DNA of 19,901 nucleotides from an uncultured Sphingomonas sp. (GCF_946478955.1 NZ_CAMLDL010000029.1:1-19901), one strand, 5' to 3'. Shown: positions 5,652 to 14,167, counted from the first letter of the stretch. Numbers and translations: made by a program. Notes: generated by a model not told the origin, from the sequence alone.

Positions 5652-8078
5652 ATGATTCGTTCCCACGAACTTCGCCGGCTGTATCTCGCCAGCGCCGCCG
5701 CCGTATTTCTACCGCATGTTGCACTGGCGCAGGAAGCCCCGGTGCCCGTCGCGCCCGTGTCTGCTGATCAGGCAACGGAAACCGGCGCCAACGAAGGTGA
5801 TATTGTCGTTACCGCCCGCCGCCGCGCGGAAACCCTGAAGGACGTCCCGGTCGCGGTCACGGCGTTTTCAGGCGACCAGCTGGAAAAGCAGGCAGCTATC
5901 GACATCACCTCGATCGGCGACACCACGCCAAACGTGACCTTGGAAGCGTCGCGCGGAACCAACTCTACTCTGACCGCCTTCATTCGCGGCATTGGTCAGC
6001 AGGATCCGGTTGCCGGTTTTGAACAGGGCGTCGGCATCTACCTCGACGATGTGTATCTCAACCGCCCGCAGGGCGCGGTCCTCGACATTTACGATGTCGA
6101 ACGCATCGAGGTGCTGCGCGGTCCCCAGGGTACGCTCTATGGTCGCAATACGATTGGCGGCGCGATCAAATATGTCACCAAACGTCTGGCTGATCAGCCT
6201 ACGCTCAGCGCCCGCGCGACCGTCGGCACCTATGGGCAGCTCGACGGAGTACTGACAGCGTCCTATCCGATTGCTGACATCTTCCGGGTTGGCGCCTCCG
6301 TTGCCCGTCTGCACCGCGATGGGTTCGGCAAAAATTTCACGACCGGCGAGGACAATTACAACAAGGACATCCTTGGCGCCCGCGTGTCGGCCGAGATCGG
6401 GCATGATGAATCGGCCCTGCTCCGCCTCAGCGCGGATTATACGCGTGACACCAGCAATACCCGCGGCGGCCACCGCCTGATTGTGGGAATGCAGAGCGGC
6501 GCGCCGATCCTGGACAACGTCTTCAATTCGCGCGGAGCACTGTTGGACCCGACCCAGAAGGTGGTGTCGAAGGGCGTTGCGGCGCATGGCCAGATCGAAT
6601 TGACCGATGGCATCAAATTCAAATCGATCACCGCCTATCGTAAGGACAACAGCGCCACGCCAATCGACTTTGACGCGCTCGCCGCTGTCGATGTCGATGT
6701 CCCCGCCGTCTATCGTAACAAGCAGTTCAGCCAGGAATTCCAGGTCACGGTCGACAAGGGGCCGCTGAATGGCGTCGCCGGATTCTACTATCTCGACGCT
6801 GACGCGTTCACCGCGTTCGACGTCCGGCTATATACCACGCGCCCCTTGCCGGTTCCGTTGCCTGGAGGTGGTTTCCTTCCGGCATTTCCTGGTCTGACGG
6901 CGCTCACCCAGGGCAAGGTCGCAACCAAAACATGGGCCGCGTTCGCCGACTTCTCATATGATCTAACGGATCAGTTCAGCGTCTCGCTGGGGGCGCGCTA
7001 CACGGTCGATCGGCGCCATGCCGAGGTTTACCGGCAGTCGTTCCTGTTCGGCGGATCACCGCTGTTTGGCAGCGCCCCGCCATATGACACAGGCGCAACC
7101 ACCCCGTTCCCGTTGCCGGCTTCGTCGGATTTCGATGGCAAGCGCAAGGATACTGCGTTTACCCCGCGTGTCGCTGTCAGTTTCAAGCCCACCAACGATC
7201 ACCATCTGTACGCCAGCTGGTCCAAGGGCTTTAAAGGCGGCGGTTTTGATCCACGCGGTCAGTCGGGCTCCGCACCGGATCTGGACGGTGTCGGGGGCGT
7301 GACCCCGGAAGAAATCTACGAATATATGGATTTTGATCCGGAAAAGGTCACCACCTACGAGCTGGGCTGGAAGGCCAACTTGTTTGATCGCCGGGTGTAT
7401 TCGGCGCTGGCCCTGTTCCATTCGGATTATACCAACCTGCAAATCCCAGGATCAATCGGTTGCGTCGTCAACAATGTTCCAAGCTTCTGCGGCGCCACCA
7501 CGAACGCCGCCAAGGCGCGCATTCGCGGTGTTGAGTGGGAAGGCAATGCTCGCCTGTTTGGTGACGTCCGGGGCGCCCGCCTGAATTATATGTGGTCGCT
7601 TGGTTATCTGGACGCCAAGTTCCGCAAATATATCGGCGCTGGCGGCGTGGATTTCGCGGACTATCGCAAGATCCAGAACACACCGAAATGGACGCTCAGC
7701 AGCACGCTCGCCCTGTCGGCTCCGGTCTATGATGGCGACCTCAGCATCAGCAGCACGGTCAGCTATCGCAGCAAGAGTCAGCAGTTTGAGCTGGCGACGC
7801 CGGGTCTCGACCAAAAGGGCTATTCGCTTTGGGATATGAGCGCGGTGTATGAGCTTCCGGGCGATCATTGGACGGTCGGCATCCACGGCAAGAATCTGGC
7901 GAACAAGAAATACATCACGGCGGGATATAACTTCCTGGCGCAGGATCCGCGGACCGGAGCGTTCCTCATTAATCCCGCGAATCAGAAGTATATCTCGACC
8001 TTAGGCGCAGAGGGCGTCTTGACGGCCTATTATGGTAATCCTCGTCAAATTCTGTTCACGGTCGGCTACAAGCTTTGA
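5652..8078 (+). CDS. TonB-dependent outer membrane receptor
   Basis: This outer-membrane beta-barrel takes up a ligand using energy from the TonB-ExbBD system. It starts at ATG 5652 behind GGGGAGG, giving 808 residues; an earlier in-frame extension would run into tetR. A signal peptide (cut after Ala26, VALA|QE) is followed by the TonB box DIVVTA (about 50-55). The plug domain runs from about 60 to 180, with PVAVTAFSGDQL, IRGIGQQDP, GIYLDDVYLNRPQGA and VERIEVLRGPQGTLYGRNT. The C-terminal barrel has repeated aromatic strands and ends ILFTVGYKL. The pattern is that of the large sphingomonad receptor group often found with catabolic genes. The ligand is not identifiable; control by the adjacent TetR and joint function with the downstream MFS protein are inferred. 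Confidence 0.95.
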   Translation: MIRSHELRRLYLASAAAVFLPHVALAQEAPVPVAPVSADQATETGANEGDIVVTARRRAETLKDVPVAVTAFSGDQLEKQAAIDITSIGDTTPNVTLEASRGTNSTLTAFIRGIGQQDPVAGFEQGVGIYLDDVYLNRPQGAVLDIYDVERIEVLRGPQGTLYGRNTIGGAIKYVTKRLADQPTLSARATVGTYGQLDGVLTASYPIADIFRVGASVARLHRDGFGKNFTTGEDNYNKDILGARVSAEIGHDESALLRLSADYTRDTSNTRGGHRLIVGMQSGAPILDNVFNSRGALLDPTQKVVSKGVAAHGQIELTDGIKFKSITAYRKDNSATPIDFDALAAVDVDVPAVYRNKQFSQEFQVTVDKGPLNGVAGFYYLDADAFTAFDVRLYTTRPLPVPLPGGGFLPAFPGLTALTQGKVATKTWAAFADFSYDLTDQFSVSLGARYTVDRRHAEVYRQSFLFGGSPLFGSAPPYDTGATTPFPLPASSDFDGKRKDTAFTPRVAVSFKPTNDHHLYASWSKGFKGGGFDPRGQSGSAPDLDGVGGVTPEEIYEYMDFDPEKVTTYELGWKANLFDRRVYSALALFHSDYTNLQIPGSIGCVVNNVPSFCGATTNAAKARIRGVEWEGNARLFGDVRGARLNYMWSLGYLDAKFRKYIGAGGVDFADYRKIQNTPKWTLSSTLALSAPVYDGDLSISSTVSYRSKSQQFELATPGLDQKGYSLWDMSAVYELPGDHWTVGIHGKNLANKKYITAGYNFLAQDPRTGAFLINPANQKYISTLGAEGVLTAYYGNPRQILFTVGYKL

Positions 8079-8087
8079 TCTCTTCGC

Positions 8088-8113
8088 GGCGGGCGGTCTT
8101 GTGACCGTCCGCC
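8088..8113 (+). terminator. GC-rich hairpin downstream of the receptor gene
   Basis: GGCGGGCGGTC (8088-8098), loop TTGT, GACCGTCCGCC (8103-8113): an 11-bp stem with one G-U pair, followed by TCCCTTCTT. It may be a partial terminator or a stabiliser that lowers MFS expression relative to the receptor. Confidence 0.5.
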
Positions 8114-8114
8114 T

Positions 8115-8130
8115 CCCTTCTTAGGAAGGG
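8115..8130 (+). repeat. Second small hairpin before the MFS gene
   Basis: CCCTTC-TTAG-GAAGGG is a perfect 6-bp stem directly after the larger hairpin and 9 nt before the GGGGAGAG ribosome site of the MFS gene. It could influence translation initiation. Confidence 0.35.
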
Positions 8131-8151
8131 CAGTTCATTGGGGAGAGAAAC

Positions 8152-9423
8152 GTGAATGCAGCCGCGCCCGACGGGGCCAAATCCATCCGCGGCCGTGTTC
8201 TCGGCTTCCTGCTGCTGGCCTATATTTTTAACTTCCTTGACCGTCAGATTCTCTCGATTCTGGCAATTCCGATTCAGAAAGACCTGCAGCTCACAAACGA
8301 GCAATTGGGCCTCATGGGCGGTATCGCCTTTGCCGCGCTCTATTCCACCCTTGCCATACCAATGGCCAGATATGCCGATCGCGGCCGGCGGGTTCGTACA
8401 ATTTCGCTGGCGATGGCGGTATGGAGCGGATTTACCGCACTGTGCGGGTTTGCCGGTAATTTCTGGCAACTGTTCATTGCACGCATGGGGGTTGGTGTCG
8501 GCGAAGCAGGCGGCGTGGCGCCCAGCTACGCGCTGATCTCCGACTATTTCCCGCCTGAACGTCGCGCGCGCGCGCTGGCCATTTTCTCGCTCGGTATCCC
8601 CATTGGGTCAGCCCTTGGGCTGTTCTTTGGGGGCTGGATTGCGACCGCGCTCGACTGGCGATGGGCGTTCGCGATCATCGGACTCGCCGGTCTTCCGGTC
8701 GCGCTGGCAATTCGTAAGCTGATCCCCGAACCATCGGTTGGCGTGATGGATGGCGGCAGCGCGGCGGTGCCGGACGCGGTTTCATTCGCCACAGTGTTCA
8801 AACTTTTGGCGCGCAAGCCCAGCTTCTGGCTTCTGTCCTTTGGCGCCGCATCCGGGTCGATCTGTGGCTACGGGCTGGGCTTCTGGCTGCCCAAACATAT
8901 AACCCAGAGCCTTGGGCTGCCACTTGACCAACTTGGTATTTTCTTCGGTATCATCGTGTTGGTCGGCGGTTCGCTGGGAATCTGGCTGGGCGGATGGCTG
9001 GGCGACCGCCTCGGCGGCGCGCGTCCCGGTGCCTATGCGCTGGTCCCCGGCCTCGCCTTCCTGCTGACCGCGCCGCTGTACGCCCTTGCCTTTACCGCCC
9101 AGTCGCTGATCCTCGGCTTCGTCCTGTACGCGCTGCCATACATGCTCTCGCTGGTGTGGCTGGGTCCGGTCGTCAACGCGGTTCAACATCTTGTGCCACC
9201 GTCAATGCGAGGAACAGCGTCGGCCTGCATGCTGCTGATCAATAATTTGATCGGCATTGGATTTGGCGTATGGTTTTTCGGACGATTAACCGACCGTTTC
9301 ATCCCTACCCACGGCGACCAGGCGCTATACACTGCGCTTAATACCGGATTGCTCTTCTATCTCGTCGCCGGCGTCTTGATGTTGTTGGCATCGCGGACCT
9401 TGTCGCGGGACTGGCACCGCTGA
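8152..9423 (+). CDS. MFS transporter, Spinster-like family
   Basis: The 423-residue polytopic inner-membrane protein starts at GTG 8152 after GGGGAGAG. It has about 12 hydrophobic helices. Conserved marks are FNFLDRQILSILAIPIQKDL in helix 1, the loop 2-3 motif YADRGRRV, the helix 4-5 segment ARMGVGVGEAGGVAPSYALISDYFP with the following ERRARAL, and SMRGTASACMLLINNLIG near the C-terminus. This pattern is typical of the Spinster branch in sphingomonads, whose members sit beside TonB receptors or catabolic genes; the substrate is unknown. It is 73 bp downstream of the receptor gene, with two hairpins between, and is probably co-transcribed with it. Confidence 0.9.
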   Translation: MNAAAPDGAKSIRGRVLGFLLLAYIFNFLDRQILSILAIPIQKDLQLTNEQLGLMGGIAFAALYSTLAIPMARYADRGRRVRTISLAMAVWSGFTALCGFAGNFWQLFIARMGVGVGEAGGVAPSYALISDYFPPERRARALAIFSLGIPIGSALGLFFGGWIATALDWRWAFAIIGLAGLPVALAIRKLIPEPSVGVMDGGSAAVPDAVSFATVFKLLARKPSFWLLSFGAASGSICGYGLGFWLPKHITQSLGLPLDQLGIFFGIIVLVGGSLGIWLGGWLGDRLGGARPGAYALVPGLAFLLTAPLYALAFTAQSLILGFVLYALPYMLSLVWLGPVVNAVQHLVPPSMRGTASACMLLINNLIGIGFGVWFFGRLTDRFIPTHGDQALYTALNTGLLFYLVAGVLMLLASRTLSRDWHR

Positions 9424-9453
9424 TCGCAGCACGATTAACCCAACCTGTCAGTC

Positions 9454-9478
9454 GGAACGAGCCATAGCTTCGACCGTT
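9454..9478 (+). promoter_or_regulatory. EcfG (general stress response) type promoter
   Basis: GGAAC (9454-9458), 16 nt, CGTT (9475-9478) matches exactly the alphaproteobacterial EcfG/PhyR-dependent promoter consensus GGAAC-N16/17-CGTT. Transcription would start near 9485, giving a leader of under 20 nt to the ATG at 9502. The other GGAAC strings I located in the window lack a correctly spaced CGTT and are mostly inside genes. Confidence 0.65.
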
Positions 9479-9500
9479 GGAATACTCCGAAAGGAGTTCC
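9479..9500 (+). repeat. Hairpin with GAAA tetraloop covering the ribosome site
   Basis: CTCC-GAAA-GGAG forms a stem with a GNRA loop, extended by GGAA/TTCC across a two-base bulge. The right arm contains the AAAGGAG Shine-Dalgarno of the next gene. If transcription begins near 9485 only the inner stem would remain. Confidence 0.35.
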
Positions 9501-9501
9501 C

Positions 9502-10533
9502 ATGTCGAAATTTCTACTTGCTGCCGGGGCGGCGGCGCTGGCGTTTGCCGCGCCCGCACTGGCCGACAAGCCAGGGCATGGTGGTCAGGGCCAGCAAAAG
9601 GGCGACGGCCAGCACCAGGACAAAATGACGAAGGCCAACCCCGGGGCGGCGCGTGCTGAGCGGGGCGATGGCCATGGACGCGCGCCGAAGGTGGAATATC
9701 GCTCGGTTCGCATCGAAAAATCATCCAACGCCAACCGCGGACACTCGCAAAAGCGCAGCACTGTGAATGATCGGCGCGGACAATCTGATAAGGTTCGTGT
9801 TGTTGCGACATCGGGAGGCGGCACGATCGGGAAGATCAACAATCGCGAAGATGTAAAGCGCAACGTCAGCAATCGGGTGCGCACGGCCTTTGTTCCGCGA
9901 TGGGATGATCGCGGCGCCATTCGCGGCTTCGCAGGCGCCTGTCCGCCGGGGTTGGCGATGAAGAATAATGGCTGTCTGCCGCCTGGGCAGACAAAAAAGC
10001 TGGTCGGAACGGCGCTTCCGGCGGCGCTGGCAGGGTCGATGCTTATTGGCCCATACAGCCAATGGTATCGCGACGATGACCGCTATTTTTATCGCTGGGA
10101 CGACGATTATGTGTATCGCGTTCGCCGAGATGGCGGTCTGATCGACGCATTGTTTCCGGCGATTGACCGCGACTATTATTATTATCCGGTCGGATATGAA
10201 TATCCCTCGGCCTATGATTATTACAACATACCCTACCAGTATCAGGCCTTCTATCCGAACCAGGGTGACTGGCGGTACCGGTACGGCGATGGTGCCATTT
10301 ATCGCGTCGACCCCCGGACCAACATGATTGCGGGTATATCATCACTGCTGGCCGGCGATCTGTCGGTGGGTGCGCAGCTGCCAGCGGACTATGCGGTTTA
10401 TAACGTGCCCATGTCCTATCGTGATCGCTATTATGACACAGCGGACAATTGGTACCGCTATAATGACGGTTATATTTACCGGGTCGATCCGACGACCCAG
10501 CTAATCACGGCGGTCATCAACGCCATCGCCTAG
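9502..10533 (+). CDS. Exported Tyr-rich protein with three C-terminal repeats, unknown function
   Basis: The 343-residue protein has a clear signal peptide (cut after Ala21, PALA|DK) and a Shine-Dalgarno AAAGGAG. Residues 22-120 are basic, Gly/Gln/Lys/Arg-rich and low in complexity. Next is a segment with two cysteines (Cys147 and Cys158 in ACPPGLAMKNNGCLPPGQ), the CPPGLA...CLPPGQ pattern seen in several periplasmic proteins of this order. The C-terminal half is very rich in Tyr and Asp and contains three related units, at about residues 192-220, 255-284 and 315-343, each with the pattern YRYxDGxIYRVDPxTxxI. It is not an enzyme I recognise; an envelope stress or surface role is inferred from export and the EcfG-type promoter. 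An RcnB-like relation is possible but unproven. Confidence 0.85.
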   Translation: MSKFLLAAGAAALAFAAPALADKPGHGGQGQQKGDGQHQDKMTKANPGAARAERGDGHGRAPKVEYRSVRIEKSSNANRGHSQKRSTVNDRRGQSDKVRVVATSGGGTIGKINNREDVKRNVSNRVRTAFVPRWDDRGAIRGFAGACPPGLAMKNNGCLPPGQTKKLVGTALPAALAGSMLIGPYSQWYRDDDRYFYRWDDDYVYRVRRDGGLIDALFPAIDRDYYYYPVGYEYPSAYDYYNIPYQYQAFYPNQGDWRYRYGDGAIYRVDPRTNMIAGISSLLAGDLSVGAQLPADYAVYNVPMSYRDRYYDTADNWYRYNDGYIYRVDPTTQLITAVINAIA

Positions 10534-10542
10534 AAATTCCGA

Positions 10543-10568
10543 GCGTCGGGGCGTCCTTGCCTCGACGC
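10543..10568 (+). terminator. Hairpin between the Tyr-rich protein and fasciclin genes
   Basis: GCGTCGGGGC (10543-10552), loop GTCCTT, GCCTCGACGC (10559-10568): a 10-bp stem with one G-U pair and no T-run. It may attenuate read-through from the stress promoter into the fasciclin gene. Confidence 0.45.
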
Positions 10569-10593
10569 ATGGCTCAGCACGGAGTGTTTTTCC

Positions 10594-11145
10594 ATGAAGA
10601 TGAGACCTATTTTGACCGCTATGGCGGTCGGCTCTGCCCTGATGATCCAGGCGTGCGGGCAATCAGAATCCGCGACAGAATCCAAGGAGGCGCAGGCCGC
10701 AGCTGGCGATCAGACCATTCTCGCCGGTTTGGGCGATGCGACCAAATTCGCTGCCGCCACAAAGGAAGCGGGCCTGGACGGAACCTTCTCTGGTCCGGGT
10801 CCATATACAGTCCTGGTGCCCAGCAATGCGGCATTTGACAAGCTGCCTGCCGGAACGCTCGACAAGCTGATGCAGAAGGACGCGCGCACCGAGCTGACAG
10901 GCGTTTTGACCTATCACGTGCTGCCCGGAGCGATCCTCACCGAAGATATTGCCAAGGCGGTAGATCTCGGAAAGGGCAAGACTACCCTTCCCACCATGGG
11001 CGGCGGAACCATCACGGCGACCAAGGACGGTGATACGATTGTCCTAACCGACGGGTCGGGCACCAGTGCCCGCATCACGGAATCCAACGTGAAGCGGTCC
11101 AACGGCGTAATCCAGCGGATCGATGCGGTACTGAAGCCGAGTTAG
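10594..11145 (+). CDS. Fasciclin-domain lipoprotein
   Basis: The 183-residue protein starts at ATG 10594, with GGAG 9 nt upstream. Its signal peptide ends MIQAC, giving a lipobox with Cys21; Gln at -2 is unusual. The FAS1 (fasciclin) domain spans about residues 40-182: it contains the H1 motif GPYTVLVPSNAAFDKLP, the central TYHVLPGAIL and the ending SNVKRSNGVIQRIDAVLKP. FAS1 domains in bacteria are surface or periplasmic adhesion modules; the partner is unknown. It lies 60 bp after the Tyr-rich protein gene with a hairpin between, and could share its EcfG-type promoter. Confidence 0.92.
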   Translation: MKMRPILTAMAVGSALMIQACGQSESATESKEAQAAAGDQTILAGLGDATKFAAATKEAGLDGTFSGPGPYTVLVPSNAAFDKLPAGTLDKLMQKDARTELTGVLTYHVLPGAILTEDIAKAVDLGKGKTTLPTMGGGTITATKDGDTIVLTDGSGTSARITESNVKRSNGVIQRIDAVLKPS

Positions 11146-11173
11146 GCAAAATCCATCCAATTCGGATTAGGTC

Positions 11174-11196
11174 GGCCCGTCGCCTAGCGGCGGGTC
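11174..11196 (+). terminator. Hairpin downstream of the fasciclin gene
   Basis: GGCCCGTCGC-CTA-GCGGCGGGTC gives about 10 pairs including two G-U, with a 3-nt loop. No T-run follows. It is the only strong structure in the 143-bp gap before the hybrid kinase. Confidence 0.4.
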
Positions 11197-11220
11197 GCTC
11201 CATTTCAGACATATCGGCAA

Positions 11221-11247
11221 CTTGCCCGACAGCACCACGACCTATCC
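11221..11247 (+). promoter_or_regulatory. Putative promoter of the hybrid kinase gene
   Basis: CTTGCC (11221-11226), 15 nt, CTATCC (11242-11247): near matches to CTTGAC and CTATAT with a short spacer, about 40 nt ahead of the GTG start. Confidence 0.3.
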
Positions 11248-11288
11248 TCAATTCCGTCCGTCGATCCGGATGAAAGGAAGGGGCAGTT

Positions 11289-14138
11289 GTGATCGCAGGG
11301 TTGAACAATCGGCGGCCGATACCGGCCAGTGCAATTGCCCTCGGGCTCCTGGTTTTTGGCGCGACATGGTTAAGCATTGAATTGTCACGGGTCCAGGGGC
11401 GCGTCGCTGCCGTCTCCTTGGCAAACGGCATCACGCTCGCGGTTCTTTTGAGCAGCAAACCGCAGTATTGGCGAACCTATTTGCTCTGGGCAGCTGTCGG
11501 CAACTTTGCCGCTAATGTGGCCAGTGGTGACGACACTCCATTGGCCTTGGGCCTGTCACTGATCAATCAGGTGGAGGTATGGCTGGCGGCGGCATTGACG
11601 ATGCCGGTGTTCGCCGCGCGCCGCCGATTTGATAACCGCGATGTTATCGCCAGATTTGTGCTGGGCGCCGGTGTCGCCGCGCCGCTGGTTTCCGCCATTC
11701 TGGCATCAACGGTGATCAGCGCGGCGTCGAATGTTCCGTCTTCGCCGACGCTGATTGCGTGGTTTGCCGCCGAGGCGCTAGGCCTTCTGACGATCACACC
11801 CTTTTTGCTGTCATCCAAAACCTACGACCTGCGTATGCCTTGGCGCCAGCAGCTATTCTATCTGACGTGTGTGGCGGCGTCCGCCATGGTCGCCATTGTC
11901 GTCCTGCGTGAAGTGCGGCAGCCATTTCTGTTCAGTCTTACGCCGCTTGTTGTCGTCGCCGCGCTCCGCCTGCCCCTTTTTGCCGCCATGGCGGTCGTGC
12001 TGGCAGTGTCTATGGTCGCGGCCGGGGAGACGTTTCAGGGGCGCGGCATTATTGCAGCGACGAACGCGGACCCCGCTATTCGTCTCTACGTCCTGCAGGC
12101 ATTCCTGGCAGCTATGTTGTTCACAGTATTGCCGCTTCGGTCGTTGGTGGGCGAACGTGAGCTGCTGGGACGAGCAGCTGCAAAGAGTGATCGCTTGTTC
12201 CACCGCATTGCCGAGGCAAGCATTGCCGGAATTCTTCATGTCGACCGCGACGGAAGGCCGACATTCGCCAATGGACGCTGGACCGAGTTAACCGGACTTC
12301 ATCTGGAAAATATGCGGAGCGACGGTTGGCTGGAATGCGTCGAATGGGGACATCGCCAGGAAGCCCGCACCTTCTGGCAACTGGCCACCACAACAACCGA
12401 CCCTGCGTCCATGGAGATCCCGTTCTTGCGTGACGGTCGCTCAGCTGGCTGGGCGGAGGTTACTGTTCATCCCGAGGTTGAAGACGGCCGGATTTCCGGG
12501 TTCGTTATCCGTCTGGTTGACCAGACGGAACGGCGCAGGGCCGACGCGGCCATGCGGGAAAACAATCGACTGCTCCGCATGGCAGAACGGTCGGCGCGGG
12601 TCGGCCATTGGCGGTTCGACCTGGAGAATGACATTTTTGAATGCTCTGATAGCGCGAAGTCCATTCTTGGAATGCAAAACGCTGGTACGGCCCGCCCGCG
12701 AGATGCGCTGCGCAACATCCACCCGGACGACCAGCGACGGTTTCTGCGGACAATTGCGTCGGCCCTGAATGACGTGGGGGTCCACGATCAATCCATTCGA
12801 TTGCGTCTTTCGGACGGGGAGGTGCGCCATCTGTGCGTTGGAGTGCAGGCGGACATCAGCAGCGGCAGCGACTTCAAGGGACTTTTCGGGATCGTCCGCG
12901 ATCAAACCCACCTTATCAACACCCAGTGCGAACTGATGGTAGCGCGCGACGAGGCGGAAGCAGCGGCCAGCGCCAAGAGCAATTTCCTGGCCACGATGAG
13001 CCATGAAATCCGCACACCGATGACAGGCGTATTGGGGATGATTGACCTGCTGCAGATGGACCCGGAGGAGGCGGATAGGGATCGCTATTTCGCGACGTTG
13101 CGGCAATCGGCCGACTTGCTGATGGCCGTCCTCGACGATGTGCTGGACTATTCCAAAATCGATAATGGCTCGATGCGCCTGGACCAGCGGGAATTTGATA
13201 TTGAGCATCTTGTCCAATCCACCATCGACCTCTTTGGAAATGCGGCATCCCGCAAGGGTTTGCTGGTATCGCTGGACAGCCGCATGTCGGGTTCGCCGTC
13301 GGTCCGCGGCGATCCGGTCAGGATTCAGCAGGTTGTCAGCAATCTTTTGAACAACGCGATCAAATTTACGCATCGCGGTCGGGTCGTGATTATGCTGCGC
13401 GACGGGCCTGGCAATATGGGCCAGCGGCAATGGTGGATGGAGTTTCGCGACACCGGCATTGGCATCGCTCCCGATGATCTGTCGAAGCTTTTTCAGCCAT
13501 TCATGCAAGCCGAAAACAGTAACAACCGCCAATATGGCGGGACCGGGCTTGGCCTTGCGATAAGTCGCCGGCTGATCGAGGCAATGGGCGGCGAAATGGG
13601 TGTGGAATCGCGGGTTGGGCGGGGCTCAACATTCTGGTGCAATCTTATTATGGAAGACGGGCAAGGTGGCGATACCCGATCGGCCGAGGCTGCCGATGCG
13701 CACGGGTTGGCGTTTCATCTCGACGTACTGGTTGCGGAGGATAATCCCGTCAACCAACTGCTCATCGGTGCGATCCTCCGCAAGCTGGGTCATCGGCCAA
13801 CGATCGTGGAAAATGGACGGCTTGCGGTGGAGGCTGTCGAAAGCGGCGGGTATGATTGTGTGCTGATGGACATGCAGATGCCGGAATTGGACGGCCCGGC
13901 GGCGACGCGCGCGATCCGCAATTCGGGAACCCGGCAGGCCGACATACCAATCTTTGCATTGACCGCCGATGCATCGCCGGAACGGCGGCGCTTCTATGAA
14001 GGGGCTGGATTGACCGGGTTTTTGACCAAGCCAGTCAATCAGGCAGAACTGGCTTCCGCTTTGCTCGAACACGCCAGTTGGGCGGCACATAAGTCACGCG
14101 GGGCAAATTCCCTCACCTTTCAAGCCCCGATTGTCTGA
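11289..14138 (+). CDS. Hybrid sensor histidine kinase/response regulator (MASE1-PAS-PAS-HisKA-HATPase-REC)
   Basis: The 949-residue protein starts at GTG 11289 behind AAAGGAAGGGG. Residues 1 to about 290 hold several membrane helices of MASE1 type. Two PAS domains follow (about 298-418 and 422-546), the second with a PAC-like ending. The HisKA domain carries the phospho-acceptor His572 in FLATMSHEIRTPM. The ATP-binding domain has N-box residues Asn688/689, the G1 box DTGIGI (Asp721) and the G2 box GGTGLGL (from Gly750). The C-terminal receiver has acidic pair Glu817/Asp818, phospho-acceptor Asp861 in VLMDMQMPELDGP and Lys914 in LTKPVN. All key residues are intact. No output domain, phosphotransfer protein or partner regulator is nearby, so it is an orphan; signal and target are unknown. 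Confidence 0.95.
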   Translation: MIAGLNNRRPIPASAIALGLLVFGATWLSIELSRVQGRVAAVSLANGITLAVLLSSKPQYWRTYLLWAAVGNFAANVASGDDTPLALGLSLINQVEVWLAAALTMPVFAARRRFDNRDVIARFVLGAGVAAPLVSAILASTVISAASNVPSSPTLIAWFAAEALGLLTITPFLLSSKTYDLRMPWRQQLFYLTCVAASAMVAIVVLREVRQPFLFSLTPLVVVAALRLPLFAAMAVVLAVSMVAAGETFQGRGIIAATNADPAIRLYVLQAFLAAMLFTVLPLRSLVGERELLGRAAAKSDRLFHRIAEASIAGILHVDRDGRPTFANGRWTELTGLHLENMRSDGWLECVEWGHRQEARTFWQLATTTTDPASMEIPFLRDGRSAGWAEVTVHPEVEDGRISGFVIRLVDQTERRRADAAMRENNRLLRMAERSARVGHWRFDLENDIFECSDSAKSILGMQNAGTARPRDALRNIHPDDQRRFLRTIASALNDVGVHDQSIRLRLSDGEVRHLCVGVQADISSGSDFKGLFGIVRDQTHLINTQCELMVARDEAEAAASAKSNFLATMSHEIRTPMTGVLGMIDLLQMDPEEADRDRYFATLRQSADLLMAVLDDVLDYSKIDNGSMRLDQREFDIEHLVQSTIDLFGNAASRKGLLVSLDSRMSGSPSVRGDPVRIQQVVSNLLNNAIKFTHRGRVVIMLRDGPGNMGQRQWWMEFRDTGIGIAPDDLSKLFQPFMQAENSNNRQYGGTGLGLAISRRLIEAMGGEMGVESRVGRGSTFWCNLIMEDGQGGDTRSAEAADAHGLAFHLDVLVAEDNPVNQLLIGAILRKLGHRPTIVENGRLAVEAVESGGYDCVLMDMQMPELDGPAATRAIRNSGTRQADIPIFALTADASPERRRFYEGAGLTGFLTKPVNQAELASALLEHASWAAHKSRGANSLTFQAPIV

Positions 14139-14167
14139 TTTCCCCCTTCCGCGCCTCAAACGCGCCG

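Noticed and set aside
8563..8575. (CG)n run of 13 bases in the MFS gene as a Z-DNA site
   Set aside because: It encodes an Arg-Ala-Arg-Ala stretch in a conserved loop, so codon use explains it; it is short and not near a promoter.
12441..13532. Minus-strand open frame of about 363 codons opposite the hybrid kinase
   Set aside because: It covers the intact PAS, HisKA and ATPase coding region and has no recognisable domain.
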